Counted from the first letter of the stretch, positions 12,731 through 25,150 are shown. The stretch is 64,000 nucleotides of DNA from Siphonodentalium dalli (GCA_032622095.1 CP136068.1:155583151-155647150); one strand, 5' to 3'. The notes: a model not told the origin generated them from the letters alone. Numbers and translations are program-made.

Positions 12731-13554
12731 ATGAAGTGGTAGAACATCTCACTCAAGCGAAGAATGTCCTTGAAGCAGCAAGACACAGTGTTAAGGGAGA
12801 GACGCATGTTGTGCATACCTCCATCTAGAATGGCTAAAGAATTGCTTTGGTGCCATCCAGTGAAAAGTTCGTGAAAATGATATCGTTGTCATTGTATATA
12901 CATGGGAGCGGCGCGATTGTAAAGAGACGATAAAAACAATGGAATTTAAAGCCATAGAGAGTCGGAAAATAATATTTTCTCCTTTTGCCAATAACAGCTA
13001 TAGGAATTAATAATTTCGCACAACACTCCAATCATCAAATAGCCTATTGTCTTGGCTCCACGAGAGATGGCTTCATATGTATCACAAAGGGTAGCTAAAA
13101 TTTCGGTAGCATAAGATAGCATCATACCCCCAGATATTATAATGAAGATTGAAGCGGACACAAATATCCCGCCCAATGTTGCGATGCCGTGTAGTCCACC
13201 GAAGCAGGGAGCAACCCTCAGGAATTAGGCCACATGCAGTGCTAAGGGATATGGAGGTCTCTGGAACTTGGTTCTGAACCTATGACAAAGCACTCGTTTC
13301 GACCCGATTTGCCAACGAACAGCAGGCATGTCATGAACATTCTCAAAGATAGCAAATTGTGCCACGAATCGAACATTTTAATTCTCCTCTCATGATCTGC
13401 ATATATGATATCATTGAGATATGAACTTCACTTCTGATGGGGAACAAGAAATCCATTATTCGGGAGTTATTGGTACCAGTGAAGTATTTTAAAAAAATGG
13501 TCATGCGAAAAAAGTAGAGTAAAATCCCGATAATATCCCCTGAGTCGATTGGTC

Positions 13555-13951
13555 TTAACCATTTACCCAACAGAACGGCCCTATGCCAATGCATTCTCTT
13601 ATATATGCGAGTCGACCATATGTCGCCTATATATAAGAGAATACATTGGCTTAACACATTAAAAATTATAAAATTGTTAAAGAATGTAAGAAAAAATGGT
13701 AAAAAGTGTTAAAAAAAGATTTTTTTTAGGCCAATGCATTCTCTTATATATGCGAGGCGACCTATGGTCGACTCGCATATATAAGAGAATGCATTGGCAC
13801 AGGGCATAACTGTAACTATCACAATGTGGTCAAGGAGCCGGTTCCAATGATATCCATATTTGTATGGTTCTATTGAGACAGACCGAAGATATTTTAGGCT
13901 GTTGAAGCTTTATTTGGCCGGTTTTGGCCGGTTTGTTGGGTAAAGGGTTAA
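13555..13951. mobile_element. piggyBac-like MITE, family A, copy 1
   Basis: TTAA plus CCATTTACCCAACA at the left is mirrored by TGTTGGGTAAAGGG plus TTAA at the right, matching the TTAA duplication and 5'-CCC start typical of piggyBac termini. Inside are two about 67-bp palindromes (13586-13649 and 13731-13797) built on CCAATGCATTCTCTTATATA; their loops are inverted relative to each other. Between the right palindrome and the right end lies a family-specific segment containing GGAGCCGGTTCCAATG and GGCTGTTGAAGC. Non-coding. It interrupts the gene remnant on the minus strand at a TTAA within a codon string. Confidence 0.85.
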
Positions 13952-14072
13952 CTATTGGGGCACAGACATCGCGGGAACCGAGAAGGTCCTGATAGGTTTT
14001 GAGAAACTCCATTTTGAAATACCAGACAATGGTTGGCAAAACCGGCGTCGGATCACGGTGTAGTGAAACTTT

Positions 14073-16275
14073 CTGGAAAGGAACAGCAGCGGGCTTAGCG
14101 ATAAATATATATCAATTGCCATGGCATGCATGCAATGTGCCAGAAAGGGGAATATGAGAAAAGATGGGAGCATGGGTTATATCGAGCCCGGGGAAGCCCG
14201 GAGTGTACCAGATTAGATTGACAACAACATCATTCTGATATATTAATTAAATGCAATGATTCTCGATGGCGAAATGTGTTTATAGCTGATAGTTGCGTCC
14301 CGAATCCAAATGTAAATATTGACAATTTCGGTCTGAGTAAATTTGTGCGGCGAAACAAAACAAATTCACGAGTCCCAAGCGTAGGAAAACAAGCTGACAT
14401 GATTTATTCATCATCGTGCGTCATCATTAGGAGGTCAGAACATATCCACCTCCCCTTTCCTTTCAATAACTATTGACTAAAAACTAGGGCAAAAATATTC
14501 ATTCATTAATGCATTTATATGCACCTGCTCTTTAGTTATCAAATTTCATTAATCCATTTTCTTCAAATGTGACGAATATTTAATATCTTCTTCTGACCAC
14601 ACCTTATATAATTCACATAATAACGACCGAACGCTTTGGGTCGTATATAGATTATATCTGATTGTGACGTCACCAATTATTATCTAATACGACGCTGTTG
14701 TTTTGAATTTGTGCGAGCACTTTTGTCGCAAAGTAGATCGGTAGGGTTAAATCATTAATGTCGTAATCTGGAAATCTTGTTTTTGTGTCTTTCAATTACT
14801 GGTATTGCAAATGAGAGTTATGATTATTGAATTGCAATTTAAGTTCATTCGTAGTGGTAGATTACCTTTTATTGAGAAAATATGACATAATAAGTAACGA
14901 CACTATAGTGATTTCAGTCTACACCATGCGGGGCAAGCGAAAACAGATCGACATTCGTTATGTTAAATATAATAACCGAGCTATGATGTGCGACGTGGGC
15001 CTTTAACGTACAGCACTATATATAGTCTTGGTACTGTACTGTGCGAAACGAAATAACATATATTTAATATGGACATAATTGTTATCATACGACTACATAG
15101 TACATACATGCATCTGGTAATCCATAAATATCATACTATTTATTGGAATCGAAAGGAAACACATATTATGAAAAAAGCAGAATATACATTCATGCAGGTT
15201 CAGGGATAGTTACATGATGACGTTGTTCGTCGATTTCATTGAAATCGACACGGTGGCATCTTATGAATGAAACGAACATTAGGAAATTGACACGGCTTAT
15301 TCATATAGTATCTCAGCCGCAGCGCACACCAAGCGTCAATAAATATATTGGTTAAATTCAGTAAAAATGTTCCCGTTCCCCTCTCAACAATGTATAACTA
15401 TTTTCGTTTTGATGTTGGTAGTTTATACCACGTATAGTCTAGCTGAAAACCAAACTACCGGCAAATAGGATTGGCCTATATTTTAGACTCTAAATTACGA
15501 TTGGGGCCCGTTCTTTCGATTAACCGTTGTGCACGGAGTGTACTCATTGATAATCATCACATGAACTATAGACTTATGTGAATCTTATTTGGTGGGAATA
15601 TCAGGGAATGTATAGACAGATTTTGGTAATAAAATAAAAATAAATTAAAAGCCACAGCTACCCTCATGTGAGTGATTTAGCGTTGGTTCGTTGATTACGC
15701 TAGCGTATGATCATATTACCCATTATTGGTGCACACAATGCTCTATTAATACGCTAATAAAACATATCCGTTCAAAGCGTTTATAAAAACCTTTCACTTA
15801 TATATACTCATGCTTCACGATCACTTCAAGACTCGTGTCGGTTTAGCAGTCTCATCTAATCAACCATAAAGTTTTGGGGTGAATATGAGATTCTCGATCA
15901 CTAATTGGTGGCCACTCCTGTGCCACAACTGTTCCGTATTATGGTTGAAAATATAGATATATATCGGTTTGTCATCCAAATGGTATATAATATGGAATAT
16001 GTTGTGTATAATGTGATCTGGGCATTCGAAAATTGAGTGGGCATTTCCGATACTTGTCTACTTGTCTACTCTGTTGAGCGAACTGTATTTATTGGTTGAT
16101 AGCGAATACTCGATAATGACAAGACAGGATAAATTATGTGTCTCGAATTTAACATGTTGATCAAAAGAAGGAGTATATTCTAAGAGAAATGACTCACGAT
16201 TAGCCACAATTGTTGGATTTGCATTGTTGGAGATGACCGATATTATATTACAAGTTCAACACCTCAATCAATAGA
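14073..16275. other. No gene supported
   Basis: Mostly unique-looking sequence. Short palindromes such as GTCGATTTCATTGAAATCGA at 15230 are visible, but there is no domain, RNA gene or longer repeat. The sequence just upstream of the acceptor at 14073 may be intron or flank of the gene remnant. Confidence 0.4.
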
Positions 16276-16823
16276 ATAACCCTTTACCCAATAGAACGGC
16301 CCTGTGCCAATGCATTCTCTTATATATGCGAGTCGACCATAGGTCGCCTCGATTATATAAGAGAATGCATTGGCTTAACACATTAAAAATTATAAAATTG
16401 TTAAAGAATGTCAGAAAAAATGGTAAAAAGTGTTAAAAAAAGATTTTTTTAGGCCAATGCATTCTCTTATATATGCGAGGCGACCTATGGTCGACTCGCA
16501 TATATAAGAGAATGCATTGGCTGAACACATTAAAAATTATAAAATTATTAAAGAATGTAAGAAAAAATGGTAAAAAGTGTTAAAAAAAAGATTTTTTTTA
16601 GGCCAATGCATTCTCTTATATATGCGAGGCGACCTATGGTCGACTCGCATATATAAGAGAATGCATTGGCACAGGGCATAGCTGTAACTATCACAATGTG
16701 GTCAAGGAGCCGGTTCCAATGATATCCATATTTGTATGGTTCTATTGAGACAGACCGAAGATATTTTAGGCTGTTGAAGCTTTATTTGGCCGGTTTTGGT
16801 CGGTTTGTTGGGTAAAGGGTTAA
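16276..16823. mobile_element. piggyBac-like MITE, family A, copy 2 (three palindromes)
   Basis: Same ends as the copy at 13555: CCCTTTACCCAA on the left, with the flanking TTAA mutated to ATAA, and TTGGGTAAAGGG plus intact TTAA on the right. It carries three of the CCAATGCATTCTC palindromes (16308, 16455 and 16603) instead of two. The middle palindrome plus its AT-rich linker is a duplication, so the module has expanded by one unit within the element. Confidence 0.85.
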
Positions 16824-17877
16824 TTCCATGTACATCACATACAATCTAGATGTGAACCAAATGAATATGACGACTATCGGACTCTACGGAATCCGATTAA
16901 TTTCCTGATATTTTCAATTCGGTCGCTTATCTGGATGTATCAGCCGGTTAAGACCACATGGCGATTGCGGTCCAAAATAACCTAATAATATTCGCTTTTG
17001 AATTTGTCCCGGCATCGAAATAGGTGGATCAATACTTGAACTCCCTTTCTAGGGGCAGTATATGTATCAGAAAGGTGCATTGAAGTCATCACTATATTAC
17101 AACGTTGAATACAGTGGTTAGGTCCCAAAACACACAACAGCCATGGGGACGGCATGGAGCAGAAAAGAACGTTCCGTGTTATTCTATACCTGATATTGTA
17201 GAAATAAAGAGCGTTTGTTTCACATATGTGCGAAAAAATCAAAACATCTGGAAAATGGCTGTTGCAATTGAACGTATTTTTCTGAGTATATAAAGCCGAT
17301 ATATCAACATTTCGTGTATTTGTCAATCTATCTTATACCTCCTTCCAAATAACGTAGACACACTTTGGAAGCTCGAATGAGTCATGTCCGTTTAAATTCG
17401 AGAATACTGAAGTCAGTGTAAGCACTGAATTCCATTTTGAGATGCTTTTCAATTTCAACTTTTTTTCTCATTACACAGGAGGCAAATTATGACTTTTAAT
17501 AAAATCTTTGGCTGCGTTCGTCTGCCTATTTCTATAGCTAACAAATTATTGCTAACGCGCAGTCAGTTGAACATGTTTGAGGTGTGGTTCTATTTCATAT
17601 TTATCTTTGAACGTTCTTTATATGCGTAGATTATTAGAACGTAATTACAGATTCTGATTTTAGCCTTTCGATTATAAATTTGTTGGTGAATCCCATCGTT
17701 GTATTAGACTGTGATATATTAGTACCGCATTTCACAAGATGTTGGTCCCACGTTGGACGATTACACAATAGAGATTATCTGAAAGAATCGTGTATTATAG
17801 TTCCCGGAGTATTATTCTCAGCTAAGTCACATTATTCGCAATTCCCTGAAAACTGATGATTTGGCAAGGTTAGTTAT
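16824..17877. other. No gene supported
   Basis: No supported feature. Overlapping frames on both strands at 16982-17326 lack any motif. Confidence 0.4.
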
Positions 17878-18395
17878 TTAAGGATTAACTGTCATGTGGA
17901 CTGTTTTTATGGAGATGTAACCGTGAGGTAAGTGGTCATAACTTGTGTAAAACCCGAAGAGTTTTACATACAAGTTATGTCCACTTACCTCACGGTTACA
18001 TCTCCATAAAAACAGTCCACATGACAGTTAATCCTTATATTTATATACATTTAGCGAAAAAGCCACTTTTGTTAGTGTATTTAAATCTAAAAGTGTATCG
18101 TGACAAAACCAGCCCAAAATATCCCATAGAACCCGACCAGAAACCAGCTGAGAACAATTTCAAGACGAGGCTCTTTATATTGAAACCTGATGTTTATTAA
18201 GTCAATCCTGCGCGAGTGCAAATGCGCCCAAAACATTACGCGTTCTTCTTCCACAAATCAATGACGCGTCGATGTAATTATGGTTGCAATTATGACCCTC
18301 TTGTGCGTTCACCGAGAAATAATTGAAACTAGTCACGTGGGCGCCGACCAATCGGAATGCTGGATTTAGTGATAATCACACTCAGTATGTAAATA

Positions 18396-19635
18396 TATTT
18401 TAGTAAGAGCTGATCGAATATGTATACACAATACCGTCGTGTACAATCACTCGGTCGTTGAGGAATTTCACGTTTCACTTTCAAAGTTGATCAGAAAGTT
18501 ACTCAACTCGTTGAGTAGAACTACTTTACTCAACAATTTAGCCAACGTTGCGTGGATCAATAATTACGTGCGCTCGCGCAACAGTATGGCGATCAGACAG
18601 ATTCGTAGGTTGGTGTCACCCTACTCCGTTTCACTCCATGACGTCACCAAAAACGACGCAAAACCTCGTGGCGTTCTGACATTTTTACTGTGCCGCGTTT
18701 TTGCTATGTTTATGTTATGTGTTGTTTTCGATTATTTGTTTGTCGCCGATATCGCCATTTGTCGGGATTCCCTGTTTCTATATTTAAAACTGGCATGCTC
18801 GTAGTGAGCCTCGATTTCGATTTTTTCTCCCAAATCAAAATACGTCAGAGTTATGACAAAAATAGATCGACCTACATTTTCTCCATCAGAACTCTACATC
18901 AAAGAGTCTATAGACTCCTTCGGGACCTACATAGACTCCTTCATTTTGGTATTTTTACTAAAAATTGGGAAGTTTTATCATTTTTGGTTCGTGCGAAGAC
19001 CTCTTTTTATCATCCGGGAAAAGAGAGACATTCAAAACGCGATTTCGTAATTCGCCGCAATAGGCTGAATAGCCTAACCTTCAGCCGAGTTCCGGGTCAA
19101 ATACGACGAATGACGTAACACAAAACAAAACGCATTTGTTGACACAAACACCGTTTGAAGAGTTTATTATTACATAAAATGATCGTTATGATTAATTATT
19201 GATTAATTATTGATATTTATTGTTGCATATTGGCTGCTATCAATATTTACACAAATAGTATTAATTGTTTCTTATAATTGCTCATTTGGTCAACTTTGAC
19301 TATCGGAAAATGAAAATCAAAATATGCCGCTGAAAAAAATGTAATCGATATTAAAGTCTCATCCTTTCAGCAACATGGAATTGGTTTTAATTACTTAAAT
19401 GATTAATATAGTAATTTATCTGTGATGAAATGAGAAATGGTAATTTTTCTAACATTAAATTAAATTAAATAAATTAAGTAAAATACAGTGAAATTATTTT
19501 TTAAATTATTGTTTATTACATCTTTGCGCACGTTGGCATCTCTCTGAGTGCATTCTAGTTAGACGGTCGTTGAGTAATTATTGAGTAAAACTATAGTCAA
19601 CGAGATTTCCAGTGCATTGTGTCCACATTATTATA
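18396..19635 (+). other. Interior of the 4.08-kb element, no recognised gene
   Basis: Two overlapping plus-strand frames (18439-18804 and 18690-19118) are the longest here. Neither shows a transposase, DDE/D signature or zinc finger, and they overlap in different frames, so I do not call a gene. The right half is very AT-rich (19140-19510). Confidence 0.35.
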
Positions 19636-19830
19636 AGGTCGTAACATACACGCTACTCATTGTGTGCACGGTATATATGTGACACACAGGTATACACGCG
19701 ACTCATTGTTTCCACGGTATACTCTGCTGTCGTAACACACGGGTAAACACACTGTGTATTATGCGGTCGTAACACACATGTATACACACGACTCACTGTG
19801 GCGACGGCAGCATAATATGTTAGACTGAAT
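19636..19830. repeat. Degenerate minisatellite of GTAACACAC/ACTCATTGTG units
   Basis: Phrases such as CACGCGACTCATTGT, CGGTCGTAACACACATG and GTATACACACGACTCACTGT recur three to four times at irregular 50-60-bp spacing. Non-coding. Confidence 0.55.
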
Positions 19831-19847
19831 GCATTCATACTAACCTG

Positions 19848-20125
19848 GGATACATAGGAGCCATGAGGGAATTCATATTAACCTGTGATACATAGGAGCA
19901 TTGAAGACATACATACTAACATGGGATACATAGGAGCACCGAATGCATATACATACTAACACGGGGTACATATGAGCACTGAATGAATACATACTAACGT
20001 GGGATACATATGAGCCATGAAGGCATAATACTAACCTGGGATACATAGGAGCCATGAAGGCATAATACTAACCTGGGATACATAGGAACCACGAAGGCAT
20101 ACATACTAACCTGGGATACATAGGA
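19848..20125. repeat. Minisatellite, unit about 35-39 bp, about 8 copies
   Basis: Unit: CATACTAACCTGGGATACAT followed by AGGAGCCATGAAGG and a short variable part. About eight units lie in direct orientation with substitutions and small length changes. Confidence 0.8.
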
Positions 20126-20420
20126 ACATCACCAGGACCACGGCAACCGACATCAACCCAAACAAGCGGACCCTGATCATGGAAATATCCTTGATAAATC
20201 CTGAAATAGATAACCTAATAAAACATGTTGTCTAGCGATTACATCCAGTAGCATCTGCATGAAATATAGTCTGCCTGTGGCCCTAACTTGTTTTGAAATT
20301 ATATTTGTTTTATTTGTTTCTTTTTTTCTTTCTAATTTTTGCTCTTTGCTGATGTGATCGTGTGAATTTTATCTTGGCAAAATTATGATTAACTTTGAAA
20401 TAAAGCCATAGTACGTAGTT
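20126..20420 (+). other. Possible 3' end of a decayed transcript, uncertain
   Basis: Directly after the minisatellite, about 35 codons are open on the plus strand to a TAG at about 20235. An AT/T-rich stretch then ends in AATAAAGCC at about 20399, a canonical poly(A) signal. This could be the tail of the gene once carried by the surrounding 4.08-kb element, or chance. No motif allows a name. Confidence 0.2.
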
Positions 20421-20485
20421 ATAGTGTTCGCAGCGTCAATGATGGTATTTCTATTTTGGTCCAATTATGGACTTTCTAAGATTAG

Positions 20486-20640
20486 TTTAACGATGCACAA
20501 TCCGATTAAACGCCCGTTTATAAATTACTATCTCTTTGGCTTCGAAGGCCAAAAAATATTTGATTCGAGTAGAGGAACTAACCCATCAAACCTCAGAGTT
20601 ATTAGATATCGATTTTTTAAATATGTTATGTTTCACCACG
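20486..20640. mobile_element. Half copy of the TTAAAGGTGCACAATCC MITE
   Basis: A sequence beginning ATGCACAATCCGATTAAACG and continuing with AAATTACTATCTCTTTGGC matches the left half of the elements at 2830 and 4543. The mirrored right half is missing. It lies within a long plus-strand frame that is therefore not a gene. Confidence 0.6.
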
Positions 20641-20810
20641 GGGAATATTTGGCGGCCCTGCAAAAACAGCCAACTTCTTACAGAAACATGCGCGCACGCC
20701 ACTGCGAGAGGTCAGGCAAGATCGCGGATCCATGTGCGGTCAGTGGCGACCAATTAATTTATGAAATAATCAGAATAGAAGATGATGAAAGAATGACACT
20801 AGTACGGGGG

Positions 20811-21416
20811 CCTGTACTATAGATTTACAATTGCCGTGTTTGAACACGTGTACAAGGTTATGTGGGGCACACAGAAGGTGTCGATTACCATAGACCTCCA
20901 CTCTTATTCTTACAGTGAAAAGGCGACTTCTTGCAACGCCTCGTTTACATGCATGGTGACCAATAAAATAATAGGTTTACCACATGTGACTTGATTGACA
21001 AATGAAAACAAATATTCCTCGGAGACACTCATTGATATGTTATCGCTAGTGCATGGGTAATCCGTGTTCAATTGTATTAGTGGTAATCGGTATCCTTTAA
21101 ATAATCGCTCACTGAGTACGCCGCAACCGTTCGTGCATTGTGTTATATGTCATCAATGGTTATCGTCTGTTCCAACAATTCAAGTTTTAAGATGTATTTC
21201 AATTTCTAGTTGGGTTGTCATGCAAAATCGCTGGAGTATTACATTGAATACCATTCTGATCAAACCCAATCACCCATCGGCAATGAACACACGGGTATAA
21301 TCTACTATATTACAATACAGTGGTCTATTGCACTTCACGCCTCCTTTGTACCTCCCATAACCTTGTACACCTGTTCAAACACGGCAATTGTAAATCTATA
21401 GTACATGCCCCTGTAT
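20811..21416. mobile_element. About 600-bp inverted-repeat element nested in the 4.08-kb element
   Basis: The left arm runs from GGGGCCTGTACTATAG through GTGTTTGAACACGTGTACAAGG. The right arm is its inverse, ending CTATAGTACATGCCCC (arms about 75-80 bp with a few mismatches). The centre is non-coding. The flanking duplication could not be defined. Confidence 0.65.
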
Positions 21417-21961
21417 GTTGTGCTAGTTGAAGTGCGGATACACTCATTACACTTATTTATATTTACATACTGAGTGTGATTATCACTAAATCCAGCATTC
21501 CGATTGGTCAGCGCCCATGTGACTAGTTGCAATTAGTTATAGGTGAATGCGCTAGAGGGTCATAAGTTCAACCATAATTACATCGACGCGTCATTGATTT
21601 TGGAGAAGAAGAACGCGTAATGTTTTTGGGCGCATTTGCACTCGCGCAGGATTTACTTATATAAAGAGCCTCGTTTTGAAATTGTTCTCAGCTGGTTTCT
21701 GGTCGGGTGCTATGGGATATTTTGGGCTGGTTTTGTCACGATACACTTTTCGATTTAAATACATTTACAAAAGTGGCCTTTTCGCTAAATGTATATAAAT
21801 ATAAGGATTAACTGTCATGTGGACTGTTTTTATGAAGATGTAACCGTGAGGTAAGTGGTCATAAATTGTATGTAAAACCATCGGGTTTTACACAAGTTAT
21901 GACCACTTACCTCACGGTTACATCTCCATAAAAAACAGTCCACATGACAGTTAATACTTAA

Positions 21962-23552
21962 TTGAATCGGTAACCATGTTCTATCAATGGAAATATATAT
22001 GTTTATATGACACCATACTGGCTGCACGTGGAAATACTATGTGTTTACATTCGTATATAATTGAGAATTCAATTTGAATTAAGAATCGCCATATATGGAA
22101 GTTGTAAACCACACTCACTCACCTCCAAACTGCCAAGACAACCGTTATTGTGTGACTGTTACGGCAAATATGATATCGTGATTGATTATGATGATAATGA
22201 TGATTATTATTATGACTATAACATTGGTGATGATGGCGGTGATGATGATAGTGTTGATTGTGACGCTCGAGAGGTCGCTGTATATTTTGTACATTCAAAA
22301 TATCTTCATTCTATTTATCTTTTGTATATAATTTCGTTTTCTCATGTCAAATTGGATCAGATAAAAGCAATTATTGTTGTGACTATGTATTGGTTATAAA
22401 CTAATTTGGATAAGTTGAAATTCCGTTGTTGTAACTGGACGACATGGGGACCAATGGCCATAGATTGGGGTTATGTACTTGTAATGCTCCATTGGTGGCA
22501 ACAAATTATTATGCAATATGGGTGTAAACTGTCAGTCTGATCTGGCCGTGTAAATGAAGCAATGGAGCTATGGGGATATCTCGCAGAACAACACATTTCG
22601 GGTTGCACAAATATTACGATAAATAAAAAAAGCGGAACGATGGTAAATATGTAAAGGAAACTTCGTTAAGAAAGGATTAAGCAACAATGTCTGACGTTGC
22701 ATATATACTATATATACTAGTCAAACAGTAACATATACAATAAATGTATTGTATTTCACTGTATGTTTATGAACTATTTTCTGTTTATATATTCGTTACT
22801 TGTGTTATTATTGACGAATACAATTTATATAAAAAATAGGAGCTATAGGGTAACTTTGAGTAATAACGTATATTGCGTGCTGGTTATACTTTTTGCAGGA
22901 TGTATGTTTTCTTCGTGGTATGCAGTCCGTAATGTTCGCATTGAAAATAATTATAACCAGTGTCTGGTGCAGATGTCTCTATTTTTGTGGGAACCTATAT
23001 GTTGGCTCTATTAATGCCGCACGCTTATAGTAAACTGACATTAGCCAACAATCGATCAAAAACACAACAAATTAGCAAATCAATATAAACATGATAACAT
23101 TAAAAGCTAAATAAAATGAGACTTGAATGCAAATTAAAAAAAAACCCTAATAAATATTTTTGTTTTTCTATTGATGGGCGACACATACTTGGACGTCGTA
23201 ATATATCGACACGCTTTCGCATAATGTTTACACCTTGTATACAGTAGTTCTCAAGTAAATTTTCTCAGGACAATCGGTACTGGCGTGTTGAATACATTTG
23301 CATCGCGAGATTGCTATTTGCCCGAATTATGGTAAAGCCGTTAGCAATGCCGGTTCGGGTCGAGCTACGAACCTGGGGAATGGAACTTTAGTATAAACAA
23401 TGTATATTTGAACGATAGAACAGAACATCGCATTGACAATAATTACATATAGAAATCAAAATAGTTCAAATGAGGATAACAAGCCATAAGCCTATGGCTT
23501 TATAAAACTCTTTTCCTTTAGAAATGTTACCCTGTGTGTCAATACAGATAGC
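21962..23552. other. No gene supported; short GAT-rich microsatellite
   Basis: An imperfect (GAT)n tract at 22176-22262 produces an Asp-rich frame that is not a gene. The rest has no recognisable feature. Confidence 0.45.
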
Positions 23553-23885
23553 TATTTATCACATAATTTGGCCATAAAAGCAGTTTCATAATTATCGGTA
23601 ATAGACACGTTTAATATCAGCGCGTGCGATGACGTCACGGCGTTCTTCAGATAACTTGCGATCGCTGTAGTTTATGATTGTTGTTTTCAATGAATATTTC
23701 GCGTTGCTTCGGGTTTATTTGATCATGTGATAAAAGGTATCTCACACTCGTCCTATTTTATACGTAATTTATCAACCTCGTCCTCTAAATTCTATTTGAG
23801 CCTCGGTAAACCTCGGCTCAAATCGAATTTAGTGAACTCGGTTGATAAATTCCGTATAAAATAGGAACTCATGTGAGATCCTCTA
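23553..23885 (-). mobile_element. TA-flanked hairpin element, copy 3 (minus orientation)
   Basis: Read on the minus strand it starts GAGGATCTCACATGAG at 23883 and forms a roughly 145-bp hairpin. It then continues as TTTTATCACATGATC and ends with the complement of TTTATCACAT at 23555. TA lies on both outer sides. GAG triplets sit at hairpin positions 14, 45, 70, 80, 105 and 135, all in one orientation although the stems are inverted. A TGACGTCA-like core lies in the middle of the non-hairpin part (about 23630). Non-coding. Confidence 0.7.
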
Positions 23886-25150
23886 TATACACACTGTAAA
23901 AAGGACTGTGTGGCAGCTTCCACACAATGACTGTGTGGATGCATTATCTGAACATAAATGTGTACATAATACACACATATGTGTGTATCACCCAATATCC
24001 ACACATATGTACATCACCACACATATTTGTGTGTGACGTCGGGTTTTTAAATTTCACGTGGTGGTCACGCGCGCGTCGTTTCACAGGCTGCCGTAAAGTG
24101 TACACATGGAGTCTTGTTGATTCTTGTGGATCTCGAAATGCGATATATTGGGCGGTCTCTTCGATTATTTCTATAGTTAAGGTAAGATTATATTTAAATT
24201 GGCAAGATATTCACCTTTGTGAGAATGTCCGTATCTATTTTGTATAAACATGATTGAACGAAATAATAAACTTGATATGGATCTTCTGATTCAACAATTC
24301 CCTATCGCATAGTCATATATTTACATTTTAGAGTTGTGCGTTTATCTGGGTTTATCTGTTGTTTCTGTAGTCATTATGATACACATCTTTCCGAAGCATA
24401 AAACCTATTTCTGCTCGAAAATTGTCTTTATGTAAATTGACAAATTCAACTGTGTGGTGAAGACATTTACTGAACAAATGACACAATGGACGGGCATCCC
24501 ACCTCCTAAGGTTGGAACATTTCCAACTGATGGTCATTTCAGACCAAACATTTTGACAAAAAGTAGGAAAATATGCAAAAGTTGGTCTAAAAACAACAAT
24601 TTTTCCCGACTAACAATTTGTTGGAAAATCAAACTACGTGAACAATTTTAACCTATGTTTGGTGTGAAATTGCCATCTATTGTTGTCTCGGGTATGCAAT
24701 TTCCAACTGTTGAACATATGGACCGAAGTTGGGGGCGAGACATTTCCCTGTCGCCACGTCCCTGCAACAAGGGCGCGGTCCTGCATTCACTGAGGATGAG
24801 AAAGCGTCGATATTATATTTTGATGGAAAAGGTATATATTGTTTAGAAAAGAACACTGCATAGACTCTAACCACAACACTGTATTTTAGAGATAGAGTTA
24901 TTGTCCGCAGTTGACAGTTATGCTTAAATTGTGCTCCGAATAATCGACTGATATCTCCAAAATATAACTTTCTGTGACTGCCTAAAATTGTCACACAGAT
25001 GGGGATTATTCTTGTGCCACGGGCTATCGTGACTTTGTACTAATATTCGTTGCCAATATTTAATGTGAGTTTTCACCACCTCATCAGTACATTCTACACC
25101 TCTGCAATATCCAGCGAATTAGACAAACAATCATCAAGTCAAGCTTAAAT
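23886..25150. other. No gene supported; CACACATATGTGTG-rich patch
   Basis: Repeated CACACATATGTG palindromes occur at 23960-24035. The rest of the stretch shows short frames only. A TTCCAACTG-type phrase recurs near 24520 and 24700, with a distant echo at 40550, but I cannot resolve it into an element. Confidence 0.4.

Larger units (their letters stand above)
9608..14072 (-). pseudogene. Disrupted gene remnant, membrane-protein-like, split by two transposons
   Basis: Minus-strand coding-like sequence of unknown identity. At its upstream edge a pyrimidine-rich tract ending CTTTCCAG (near 14073-14090) looks like a splice acceptor. An open frame then runs from 14072 to 13952, is cut by a piggyBac-like MITE at TTAA, and resumes in frame at 13554 for about 28 codons (to the stop at 13467-13469). 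Further open pieces in shifted frames cover 13554-13343 and about 13205-12946, the latter with hydrophobic segments (GGIFVSASIFIIISGGMM). A last piece from about 12895 to 12736 is cut by the 3.05-kb foldback element and continues in frame at 9685-9608 (FMDFYGLFLIMICLIMTLIP, then stop). The open frame crosses both repaired insertion sites, which supports former coding sequence. Frame changes between pieces mean it is broken. I cannot name the family; a multi-pass receptor or transporter is only a guess. Confidence 0.4.
17878..21961. mobile_element. 4.08-kb TTAA-flanked element with about 0.5-kb inverted ends
   Basis: TTAA followed by GGATTAACTGTCATG at the left is mirrored by CATGACAGTTAATAC then TTAA at the right (one mismatch). 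The inverted homology runs for about 510-520 bp (to about 18395 on the left, from about 21467 on the right) at high identity by eye. Each end itself begins with a hairpin of about 150 bp whose arms contain GTAACCGTGAGGTAAGTGG. The 3.07-kb interior has no recognisable transposase; it contains minisatellites, part of a MITE and a nested inverted-repeat element. TTAA points to Kolobok or piggyBac chemistry, but no enzyme is present to decide. Confidence 0.75.

Noticed and set aside
20424-20822. 132-codon plus-strand frame
   Set aside because: It runs through half a MITE and into the arm of another element; not a plausible gene.
22061-22399. 112-codon frame rich in Asp/Tyr
   Set aside because: Produced by an imperfect GAT/TAT microsatellite.
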